Origin: UBA10939 sp050942745
Lineage (GTDB): Bacteria > Myxococcota > Myxococcia > Myxococcales > UBA5297
DNA: 20,560 nucleotides
Reading direction: 5' to 3'
NCBI GenBank assembly: GCA_050942745.1
Contig: JBMNNX010000103.1
Location: 1-20,560 of the forward strand
Position 1 is the stretch's first letter. The number at the start of each line of letters is the position of its first letter. Positions 1 to 6,110 of this stretch are shown piece by piece. The position numbers were made by a program, and so were the translations under genes. The notes beneath the pieces are model-generated. The model searched no databases and was not told the origin of the DNA. It saw nothing but the letters and a program-made list of their open reading frames with translations.

Positions 1-74
1 AGGATCTTCTCGACCGTCGTCTGATCGAGGAGGCCAGCGGCCCGCCACTGTTCGAGCTTCTTCGCCGTGCTCAT
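1..74 (-). CDS. N-terminus of a leftward gene, DUF2157-like (partial)
   Basis: Read leftward from an ATG at 72-74 there is an open frame of 24 codons that runs off the left edge. The peptide begins MSTAKKLEQWRAAGLLDQ and continues with TTVEKIL. A short amphipathic start of the form 'K-L-x-x-W-x-x-A-G-L-[LI]-[DS]' followed by an acidic helix is typical of DUF2157-type membrane proteins, which carry several membrane helices further on; those would lie outside the window. A weak GGACC lies just upstream of the start. The family assignment rests on 24 residues only. It is divergent from the HD-domain gene to the right. Confidence 0.5.
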   Translation of the reverse strand, partial: MSTAKKLEQWRAAGLLDQTTVEKI

Positions 75-449
75 GAGGTCCACTGATAGCCCCGATCGCC
101 GAAGCAGCGCCAGTGGCGCCGCCGAGTGATGCGAGGCAGGGCGCGGAAGGGGAGTCGCTCGCTGCCGGTTGACGTGCACGGGCCGGCGTTTCGCCTGCCT
201 CGAGCGAAGGCGTGTCGGCAACGCGAGAGGTGGAAACGCCGGCGTCTCGCAGGCCTCGAACGGTTCGGCGCTCACCACGCGCGGGCCGCAAGGTGCCCGC
301 GTGTGCGGTGCCAGCGGGAGGCTTCGGGCGCGGGGCCGGAGCCTGGCTTGAGCGCCCGAAACCAGGTGGCTAGCTTCCTCGAAGGCAAGTCAGGCGCTCG
401 CCCGTTTGCTCGGGAACCGCGAGGGTCTGCCGAATCAAGGGTGCAACCC
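75..449. other. Intergenic region with inverted and direct repeats, no gene supported
   Basis: An open frame runs through this stretch in frame with the HD-domain gene, but its translation is Arg/Gly/Ser-rich with no recognisable fold, so I treat it as non-coding. It holds a perfect 11-bp inverted repeat (GCCGGCGTTTC at 182-192, its complement at 233-243) with further pairing inside. It also holds a degenerate direct repeat of about 25 bp (182-206 and 239-263). No convincing sigma-70 promoter was seen, although two divergent genes must be served from here. Confidence 0.55.
182..243. repeat. Imperfect long hairpin with 11-bp perfect outer stem
   Basis: GCCGGCGTTTC at 182-192 pairs with GAAACGCCGGC at 233-243. 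Inner arms CCTC (198-201) with GAGG (227-230) and GCG (204-206) with CGC (222-224) extend it. The left arm is partly repeated directly at 239-263. The core resembles the GCCGCCGTCTCGGCGGC palindromes near 10.1 kb, so it may be a diverged member of the same family. It lies between divergent genes. Confidence 0.45.
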
Positions 450-1067
450 GTGCTCGATCGCGTCTTCAAAGTGCCGCTCGCGAAGCTCGGCCCCAGCCAG
501 GAGGACTTCACGCAGCGCAGCAGCCTCCATGGCCCCAGCCACGCGTGCCGGGTTCAGGCCTACACGGTCCTGCTGAGCTGGAAGACGGGCCTGACCGACG
601 AGCTGCCGGCCGCCTTCTGCGCGGGCTTTCTCCACGATTTGAGCCGGCGCCACGACGGCATCTGCCCGATGCACGGCACCTGGGCGGTCGAAGAGAAGCT
701 CGAGCGCTACCTGCCCTTCTTCTATGAGCTGGGCCTGACGCCCGACCGCGTGGCGGGCGTGAAGACCGCGGTCGCCAACCACTGCGTGCGCGAGGACCCG
801 GAGCGCAGCCATCCGCACTTCAACGTCACCGCGCTGCTCAAGGACGCCGACGCGCTCGACCGCTGGCGCATCTGGGAGCGGCCGTCCGACAGCTTCCTCA
901 GGCTGCCGGCGACCGCGGGCCTCGTCGCCCGGGCGCGAGAGCTGTTCCTCCGCACCCGCGAGCTCGAGACGTTCGACGCGATCTGGAAGCACGCGCTCGA
1001 GCTCTTCGGCGACCTGGTGCCGGCCGAGCTGGTGGCGACCACCGGCCGCGCCTCGCACGGCGGCTGA
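450..1067 (+). CDS. HD-domain protein (predicted metal-dependent phosphohydrolase)
   Basis: The 205-residue product has the spaced residues of an HD-superfamily domain: H31 (in HGPSHA), the H62-D63 pair (FLHDLSRRHDG), H75, H111 and an acidic KDADALDRW motif (D132, D134). In the family these bind divalent metal and hydrolyse phosphomonoesters or phosphodiesters such as nucleotides; the substrate here cannot be read from sequence. I chose GTG at 450 because AAGGG lies 8 bp upstream and recognisable sequence starts there; GTG at 441 is an alternative. The frame stays open back to 126, but that part looks non-coding. It is followed 79 bp later by htpX on the same strand, so co-transcription is possible. 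Confidence 0.75.
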   Translation: MLDRVFKVPLAKLGPSQEDFTQRSSLHGPSHACRVQAYTVLLSWKTGLTDELPAAFCAGFLHDLSRRHDGICPMHGTWAVEEKLERYLPFFYELGLTPDRVAGVKTAVANHCVREDPERSHPHFNVTALLKDADALDRWRIWERPSDSFLRLPATAGLVARARELFLRTRELETFDAIWKHALELFGDLVPAELVATTGRASHGG

Positions 1068-1146
1068 GCGCTCGCCGGCCGGGCGTGGTCGCACTGCGGA
1101 TTGGAGCGGCTCCCGCACCTAGCTTTGCGGCAGAGGTTCTCCATCC

Positions 1147-2061
1147 ATGCGCAGGCGGCACCCTTACGCGACCCGCGTCTTCCTCTTCGTCCTGACCAAC
1201 GTCGCGGTCCTGGCCGTCTTCTCCCTGGTGCTGTGGGCGTTGCGCGCCACGGGCCTGTTCGACGCCGCGCAGACCGGATACAGCGAGGGCACCCTCCTTG
1301 CCTTCGCGGCGGTCTTCGGCTTCGGCGGCGCGCTCTTCTCGCTCGCCATCTCGAAGCGGGTCGCCAAGCGCATGACGCGCGCGCGGGTCATCGAGCGGCC
1401 GGCGAATGAGACCGAGATGTGGCTGCTCGAGACGGTGCGGCAGCTCTCGCGCCGCTCGGGGATCAAGATGCCCGAGGTCGCCATCTACCCGAGCAACGAC
1501 ATGAACGCCTTCGCCACCGGTGCGCGGCGCAACCACGCGCTGCTCGCGGTGAGCACCGGCCTGCTCGCGGGCATGAACCGCGAGCAGGTCGAGGCCGTGC
1601 TCGGGCACGAGGTCTCGCACGCGGCCAACGGCGACATGGTCACGCTCACCTTGATCCAGGGCGTGCTCAACACCTTCGTCATCTTCCTGGCTCGGGTGAT
1701 CGGCACCGTGGTGGACAGAGCGGTCTTTCGCACCGAGCGCGGCTACGGCCCGGGCTATCTGCTGACGGTGATCGTCACGCAGATAGCGCTGGGGATCCTC
1801 GCTTCGATCATCGTCTTCTGGTTCGCGCGCAGGAGGGAGCTGCGCGCCGACCGCGGCAGCGCCGAGCTGTTCGGGCCCGGGCCGATGATTTCGGCGCTCG
1901 AGCGGCTCAAGGGCGCGCGCGGCCCGGCCCAGCTACCGGATTCGGTGAAGAGCTTCGGGATCCGCGGCGGCGCGGGATACGGGTTCCGGCGCCTGTTCAT
2001 GTCGCACCCGCCGCTCGAGGAGCGGATCGCGCGGCTCGAGAAGATGTGGGGCCACACCTAG
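1147..2061 (+). CDS. htpX: HtpX-family membrane zinc metalloprotease (M48)
   Basis: The 304-residue product matches HtpX in length and order. Two N-terminal membrane helices (about 11-35 and 48-69) are followed by a cytosolic region, the zinc motif HEVSH at 154-158, two more hydrophobic segments (about 165-188 and 203-227), the third zinc ligand E231 in ELRAD, and the C-terminal SHPPLEERI motif. HtpX degrades misfolded or damaged inner-membrane proteins and works alongside FtsH in membrane quality control. The ATG at 1147 has AGAGG about 10 bp upstream. HtpX is often heat- or envelope-stress-regulated, but no such operator is visible here. The gene ends 214 bp before the convergent His-rich protein gene. 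Confidence 0.93.
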   Translation: MRRRHPYATRVFLFVLTNVAVLAVFSLVLWALRATGLFDAAQTGYSEGTLLAFAAVFGFGGALFSLAISKRVAKRMTRARVIERPANETEMWLLETVRQLSRRSGIKMPEVAIYPSNDMNAFATGARRNHALLAVSTGLLAGMNREQVEAVLGHEVSHAANGDMVTLTLIQGVLNTFVIFLARVIGTVVDRAVFRTERGYGPGYLLTVIVTQIALGILASIIVFWFARRRELRADRGSAELFGPGPMISALERLKGARGPAQLPDSVKSFGIRGGAGYGFRRLFMSHPPLEERIARLEKMWGHT

Positions 2062-2165
2062 AACCGGTCCGCTGCGCACGTCGCCTGCCCGCGGGACGCC
2101 CGCTGTTCGAGGCCGCGTCGCGTTTTCTGGATCTGCGGCCGCCCGATGCGACCGAATCCGTCCCT

Positions 2166-2213
2166 CAAGAGAAAAGGGAGCGAGGCCGACGAGGTGATCG
2201 GCCGTCGCTCCCT
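2166..2213 (-). terminator. Intrinsic terminator of the His-rich lipoprotein gene
   Basis: Arms 2175-2189 and 2198-2213 pair over 15 bp with one bulged G (2204) and an 8-nt loop. Read leftward the stem ends CGCTCCC and runs straight into TTTTCTCTT, a proper U-rich tail. It lies about 60 bp past the stop of the leftward gene at 2276. Read rightward there is no U tract, so it does not look like a terminator for htpX. Confidence 0.85.
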
Positions 2214-2275
2214 GACCCCTGCGGTGCCCGAGTCTGGGCGGGCGCCGTTCGCTGTCGCCTTGGGGGCGCCTTGGA

Positions 2276-3355
2276 CTAACGAGTCTTGGAGGGGACCGGC
2301 TTGCCCGCCGGCTTGCCCTTTTCCTTCTCGTCCGCGGAGCCCTTCTTTGACGCGGGCGACTCCGCCTTTGCCTTGCTGGTTGGAGCCGGGGCTGGGCCGC
2401 GGGGCGCGGCGACCGAGGCAGGCGGCGTCGGGCTCTTGCCGCTGTTGCCGGGTTTGAGCTTGTCACCGCCGGCCTGGTTGCCGCTGTTGCCGGGCTTGGG
2501 CTTGTCGTTGCGGTAGTGGTTGCCGCTGTTGCCGGGCTTGGGCTTGTCGTTGCCGGCCTGGTTGCCACTGTTGCCGGGCTTGGGCTTATCGTTGCCGTAG
2601 TGGTTGCCGCTGTTGCCGGGCTTGGGCTTGTCGTTGCGGTAGTGGTTGCCGCTGTTGCCGGGTTTGGGCTTGTCGTTGCGGTAGTGGTTGCCGCTGTTGC
2701 CGGGCTTGGGCTTGTCGTTGCCGTGGTGGTTGCCGCTGTTGCCGGGCTTGGGCTTGTCGTGGCCGACGTTGCCGCTGCTGCCCGGCTTCGGAGTGGAGAC
2801 CGATCCCGAGCTGCCCGGGGTCGGGTAGGACGGGCCCGCTACGCTCGAACCGGGGCGCGGGGAGGACGGCCCGGAGCTGCCGGGGACCGGGCGCCCGTGG
2901 TCGTGGTCGGGGCCGTGCCTGCCGTCACGCCTGCCGTCGTGCCGGTATGAGTAGTGGCGGCTTTGCCGGTCGTAGTGGAAGTGGGCGTGATGGTTACGTG
3001 GCGGGTAGTAGTCGTGGTGGTGCCTGCCGTGGGCGTGGCACCAGCCGCCGTACGGGTCCGGGTGCGCGTCCCAGTAGACGACGACTATCGGAGCGTTCCA
3101 GTAGTAAACCCCGCCCTCGACGCGGTAGTGGACGGGGTTGCTCGGCGCGTAGTCGTGGTCATGGGCGCCGTCGAGCAGGCACCAGCCGCCGCCATAGGCG
3201 TCGGGGATGAGGTGCGCGCCCCAGTATCGGTAGACCACGACCGGCGGCGGCGCAGGCTGGGTGACGACGGTCCGGCGCGGCGCGTGGTGATGTACGCAGG
3301 CGCCAGCGCTCAAGACCGCGAGAGCTGCAATGAGAGCTCGGGGCAAGTACCTCAT
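2276..3355 (-). CDS. His-rich probable lipoprotein with duplicated motif and 14-residue tandem repeats
   Basis: The 359-residue product starts at ATG 3355, six bases after a strong GGAGGA. The N-terminus has a basic end, a hydrophobic core and LSAGAC, so C20 is a likely lipidation site, though Ala at -3 is atypical. Residues 42-118 contain two copies of a Trp/His/Tyr motif (45-71 and 95-118) sharing W, AH, PD, YGG, WC and an HxHDY-type end. A His-rich stretch follows (119-153). After a Gly/Ser/Pro linker come eight copies of DKPKPGNSGN at 14-residue spacing (200-307). The tail is Pro/Ala then Lys-rich. It is probably an exported surface or periplasmic protein with a metal-binding head on an extended stalk; I do not recognise a named family. 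Confidence 0.8.
   Translation of the reverse strand: MRYLPRALIAALAVLSAGACVHHHAPRRTVVTQPAPPPVVVYRYWGAHLIPDAYGGGWCLLDGAHDHDYAPSNPVHYRVEGGVYYWNAPIVVVYWDAHPDPYGGWCHAHGRHHHDYYPPRNHHAHFHYDRQSRHYSYRHDGRRDGRHGPDHDHGRPVPGSSGPSSPRPGSSVAGPSYPTPGSSGSVSTPKPGSSGNVGHDKPKPGNSGNHHGNDKPKPGNSGNHYRNDKPKPGNSGNHYRNDKPKPGNSGNHYGNDKPKPGNSGNQAGNDKPKPGNSGNHYRNDKPKPGNSGNQAGGDKLKPGNSGKSPTPPASVAAPRGPAPAPTSKAKAESPASKKGSADEKEKGKPAGKPVPSKTR
2436..2768 (-). repeat. 42-bp in-frame coding tandem repeat, eight copies
   Basis: The 42-bp unit (14 codons) is repeated eight times inside the lipoprotein gene and encodes DKPKPGNSGN plus a variable four-residue joint (HYRN, HYGN, HHGN, QAGN or similar). Neighbouring copies are nearly identical at DNA level, which suggests recent slippage or recombination and a copy number that may vary between strains. 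The outermost copy at the N-terminal end has a joint one residue shorter. Confidence 0.92.
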
Positions 3356-3557
3356 CCGTCTCCTCCGTGTTTGTCTGCAGCCTGAGACGAGACCGCCGCG
3401 CCACCATTCAGCCGCACGCCGACGGTTTGCTTCCTTTCGGTCATACACCAAGAACGCCGCCCGACGGGATTCGCCCGGCCCACTTCCAAGCATGCGAGAA
3501 AGCGCATAGCCGTAGCTTCGCGCGGCTCCGAGCGCTTTCCGGGCGCCTTGCGGGGGT

Positions 3558-4286
3558 TCAGCCGAGCGCCGCCAGCGCCCGCGCAAATCCCCCTCCGAAG
3601 AGCCAGTCGAGGTCCCGGCGCATCGAGATGTGCAGGGGCGGCAGCGACTCGTCGTTCAGGCAGGGGAAGCGCCCCGCCGGCCAGGTCGCGACGAGCCTCG
3701 AGGTGCTCCTCGAGACCACTGAGAGCAGCGTCCGCCCCTCGCCCAAAGCGACGACGATGAGCGGGAAGAGCCGACAACTCAGCGGCTGGACGTCGCTCTG
3801 CTCGAGCCCATGCCTCTTGGCGAGGGCGCGAAGGCGGCAGCGGATGCGCCCCTTGCCGTCGATCTGGGAGAACGCGCAGCGGCCGCCCGGCCTGGCGATG
3901 TACGAGGGGCCGTCGGCGCGCCAGAAGCCCCTGCCGCAGCCCGCGAGGCGCGGCTCGCGGCTGGCGATCGCGTCGGCGAGGAGCCACTCGTGGCGTCGCA
4001 GCCTGCGCAGCTCGCCGGGCGAGAGCGCGACCTCGGCGTCGGCGCAGCAGCTTCGCCATTTGCCGCGGCCGCGCCCGGGCGCACAGCGCTCGGGCACGCA
4101 GGCGAACCTCTGCTCGGCAACTGCGCGGTCGACGAAGACGCCGTCGATGACGGCGATTGCGCCCGCGTTCATGCGCCGCAGCAGCCACGCCTCCCAGTCG
4201 GTGCCGGCCTCCGAGTCGGCGCCCTCGTGCTCGGCGCGCAGCCAACGGGCCACGGTGGGGTTCAACCTGCGCATGCTCGCTCGCAT
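3558..4286 (-). CDS. Cysteine-cluster protein (YkgJ/DUF3109-like metal-binding)
   Basis: Counting from ATG 4286 the 242-residue product has cysteines at about 63, 68, 80, 81, 117, 137, 150 and 171. The arrangement CAFSQIDGKGRIRC followed later by PLSCRLFPL is typical of YkgJ-type (UPF0153) or DUF3109 proteins, thought to bind zinc or an iron-sulfur cluster; their cellular role is not settled. A TTG seven codons upstream (4307) is an alternative start; AAGGGG lies between the two. The gene lies 30 bp (9 bp from the TTG) after the Thg1-like gene on the same strand, so the two probably form an operon, a hint that this protein might act in RNA processing. That link is inference. Confidence 0.65.
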   Translation of the reverse strand: MRASMRRLNPTVARWLRAEHEGADSEAGTDWEAWLLRRMNAGAIAVIDGVFVDRAVAEQRFACVPERCAPGRGRGKWRSCCADAEVALSPGELRRLRRHEWLLADAIASREPRLAGCGRGFWRADGPSYIARPGGRCAFSQIDGKGRIRCRLRALAKRHGLEQSDVQPLSCRLFPLIVVALGEGRTLLSVVSRSTSRLVATWPAGRFPCLNDESLPPLHISMRRDLDWLFGGGFARALAALG

Positions 4287-4316
4287 CCTCTTCGCGTTCC
4301 CCTTCAACCGTCCGCG

Positions 4317-5087
4317 TCAGCTTTCGATACCGGCGGCCGCCGAGCTCATCCGATCGCTGATCAGGCGCGCGTAGGCTTCCTTCATCGGAAGCTCGGTGTC
4401 CACCTTGATCCTGCGGCGCGAGGCGACGACCTCCTTCTTCGCCAGCGGGTCCCAGCCGCGCTTCTCGTAGCGCTCCCAGTAGAGCCCGACGCCGCGCCTC
4501 TGCCAGGCGGGCAGGTCGTTGAAGTTGATGCCGCGGCGAAACAGCAGCTCGTTCTTGAAGGCGACCGATGTGCGGTGCAGGGCCGCGGTCGCCTCGGCTG
4601 CGCTCTTGCCCTCCTTGCGCAGCGACCAATAGGCCCAGCCGTTGAGCGCGCTCCGCGCCGCGTCGTCCTGGCGCCAGCGGAAGTAATCGACGACGAGCTG
4701 CTCGCTCGGCCCCAGCCAGACCCGGCTGTCGAACTGCGCGGGGCTGCCGAGCGCGAGGCTGAAGGTGGACGAGGCTATCGCCGCGGAGAGCGAGACCGTC
4801 TTCTCGAGCTCGCGGTCGAAGAGGTCCCAACCCTTCGGAAGGAGGACCGAGACTTCGTCGCTCTCGGTGTAGGCGTAGAGACCTTGAAGCTCGCGCAGCA
4901 GCGCCTCGGCGGTCTTCACCATTAGATCGCGGAAGCGATCGTCGTAGGGCTTGTCGAAGCGATGGGCCGTCAGCCGCGTGAAGCCGCGCCCGTCGACGCG
5001 CACGATGGGCCAGGTCTCTGGCAGCATGCGGATGGAGTGGTAGTACTCGAGCCTGCGCATGCGCTCGTCCATCGTCGAAGGCTTCAT
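4317..5087 (-). CDS. Thg1-like protein (3'-5' nucleotide polymerase / tRNA 5'-end repair)
   Basis: The 256-residue product carries the hallmark Thg1 palm motifs: VRVDGRGFTRL (D32) and YTESDEVSVL (D77), whose acidic residues bind the two catalytic metals. A further conserved region contains FDSRV and DYFRWRQDDA. Thg1 enzymes add nucleotides to RNA in the 3'-5' direction; bacterial Thg1-like proteins repair 5'-truncated tRNAs in a template-dependent way rather than adding G-1 to tRNA-His. The HINNLYN motif of eukaryotic Thg1 is replaced by LNGWAYW, which fits a repair-type enzyme. The start is ATG 5087, with GGGAGG 6 bp upstream; the frame continues another 39 codons but that part is not family-like. 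It is probably the first gene of an operon with the cysteine-cluster gene. Confidence 0.88.
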   Translation of the reverse strand: MKPSTMDERMRRLEYYHSIRMLPETWPIVRVDGRGFTRLTAHRFDKPYDDRFRDLMVKTAEALLRELQGLYAYTESDEVSVLLPKGWDLFDRELEKTVSLSAAIASSTFSLALGSPAQFDSRVWLGPSEQLVVDYFRWRQDDAARSALNGWAYWSLRKEGKSAAEATAALHRTSVAFKNELLFRRGINFNDLPAWQRRGVGLYWERYEKRGWDPLAKKEVVASRRRIKVDTELPMKEAYARLISDRMSSAAAGIES

Positions 5088-5230
5088 CCACGGCCTCCCG
5101 GGCTGCGTCAGGCGCCGGGCGCTTTCGCCCGGCCCGCTGTCGCGCCAGTCCGAGCCAGCATCATCATCGAAGTCGCCGCCCGGCGCTCGAGCGGCTATCG
5201 TCACGCCACTTCGTTTGGAAAGGACCTTCT

Positions 5231-5710
5231 ATGGGACTGCTCGACTCGCTCTGGAGCGCACTTCGCACCGATGCCGAATTCCGCCACCTCACCGATGAGC
5301 AGAGCCACGCGGCCGTCGAGGCGCTGGTGGGCGTCGTCTTCGTCGACAAAAGGATGGCCGAAGAGGAGGTCAAGGAGTTCGAGCGTCAGATCCAGAAATT
5401 GCCGTGGCGCTGGGCGAACGACGAGCGCGAGCGCGAGCGTGTCTTGACCATGGCGCGCGAGCGTGCCAAGGCGCTCTCCGATCCGGACGAGGCGCACGCC
5501 TTCGTCGTCTCCATCGCCGAGCGGCTCAGCTCGCTGACGGTGCGCGAGAAGGTCTTCGACATGTGCTGCGCCATCATCTTCGCCGACAAGCACCTCGACC
5601 CCGAGGAGGTCAACCTCATCGGCGGGCTGCGCCAGGCCTTTGGGATCTCGGAGCTGCGGGCGCGCGAGATGATGGGGAAGATTCGCGAAGCGATGGACGC
5701 GAGGGAGTAG
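5231..5710 (+). CDS. TerB-like all-helical protein
   Basis: The 159-residue, highly charged helical protein has the two-part pattern of the tellurite-resistance TerB-like fold: VVFVDKRMAEEEVKEF (about 35-50) and IIFADKHLDPEEVNLIGGL (about 115-133), each an 'A/V-D-K-x-[LM]-x-x-E-E' metal-binding-type turn. No signal peptide or membrane segment is present, so it is cytosolic. TerB-domain proteins are linked to stress responses and metal or membrane sensing, but the biochemical role of single-domain versions is unknown. The ATG at 5231 has AAAGGA 6 bp upstream. It is divergent from the Thg1-like gene, with 143 bp between the two starts that must hold both promoters. Confidence 0.72.
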   Translation: MGLLDSLWSALRTDAEFRHLTDEQSHAAVEALVGVVFVDKRMAEEEVKEFERQIQKLPWRWANDERERERVLTMARERAKALSDPDEAHAFVVSIAERLSSLTVREKVFDMCCAIIFADKHLDPEEVNLIGGLRQAFGISELRAREMMGKIREAMDARE

Positions 5711-5857
5711 GGGCGCGCCGCTGGGACCAAGCTCGTTGCCCCACCTGCGCGGAGGCGGCTGCGACGATCCGCTGAGCCGTGCTCGAAATGCACGCCTGAT
5801 TGCAGCCAGCTGTTGGGGGTAGCTCAGGGCAGGCGAGATTCGTCTGACCGGGCGCGG

Positions 5858-6079
5858 ATGGCCATCGTGCTAGCATGCGGCCTTCCCCGGCTCATCACTG
5901 AATTCATTCCGAATGCTGCGAACGAAGTAGGGCTAATCGACTACGATACCGTTCGCCTCGCGAAGGATCTCAAGGCCAAATACGGCAGCTTTGATGATTA
6001 CCGGGTTCATATCTGGACCACGGACGCGGTCCTAAAGAGCCTGGAGCCAGATCGCGAGCCCGACCCGTTTCTCGGCTGA
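5858..6079 (+). CDS. Small hypothetical protein, lower-GC orphan ORF
   Basis: The 73-residue ORF from ATG 5858 reads like real protein after about residue 12 (for example LIDYDTVRLAKDLKAKYG and YRVHIWTTDAVLKSLEPD). I do not recognise a family. Its base composition is clearly more AT-rich than its neighbours: codons such as GAA, AAT, ATT, GAT and AAA are common, though nearly absent elsewhere. There is no good ribosome binding site, and an in-frame TTG lies upstream at 5813. It could be a recently acquired gene, or the 3' remnant of a longer one whose 5' part has been lost. It converges on the UvrD-like helicase gene. Confidence 0.45.
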   Translation: MAIVLACGLPRLITEFIPNAANEVGLIDYDTVRLAKDLKAKYGSFDDYRVHIWTTDAVLKSLEPDREPDPFLG

Positions 6080-6110
6080 GGCGCGCGAGCCGGCGACGGC
6101 GGGCCTTGGC

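Noticed and set aside
126..449. N-terminal extension of the HD-domain protein
   Set aside because: Arg/Gly-rich translation without fold, crossing a strong hairpin; a GTG with a ribosome binding site lies at the domain border.
2436..2768. Regular repeats considered as a CRISPR array
   Set aside because: Units are directly adjacent with no unique spacers and lie in frame in a gene.
2516..2950. Open frame opposite the lipoprotein gene encoding repeated Val/Ala/Gly/Leu
   Set aside because: It is the antisense of the 42-bp repeats and has no ribosome binding site; the leftward frame has a signal peptide, a strong Shine-Dalgarno and a terminator.
5813..5890. tRNA-like 5' motif (GGGGGTAGCTCAG) at 5815-5827
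   Set aside because: The D-arm closes poorly, and no anticodon stem, T-arm or 3' acceptor match follows at the right distances.
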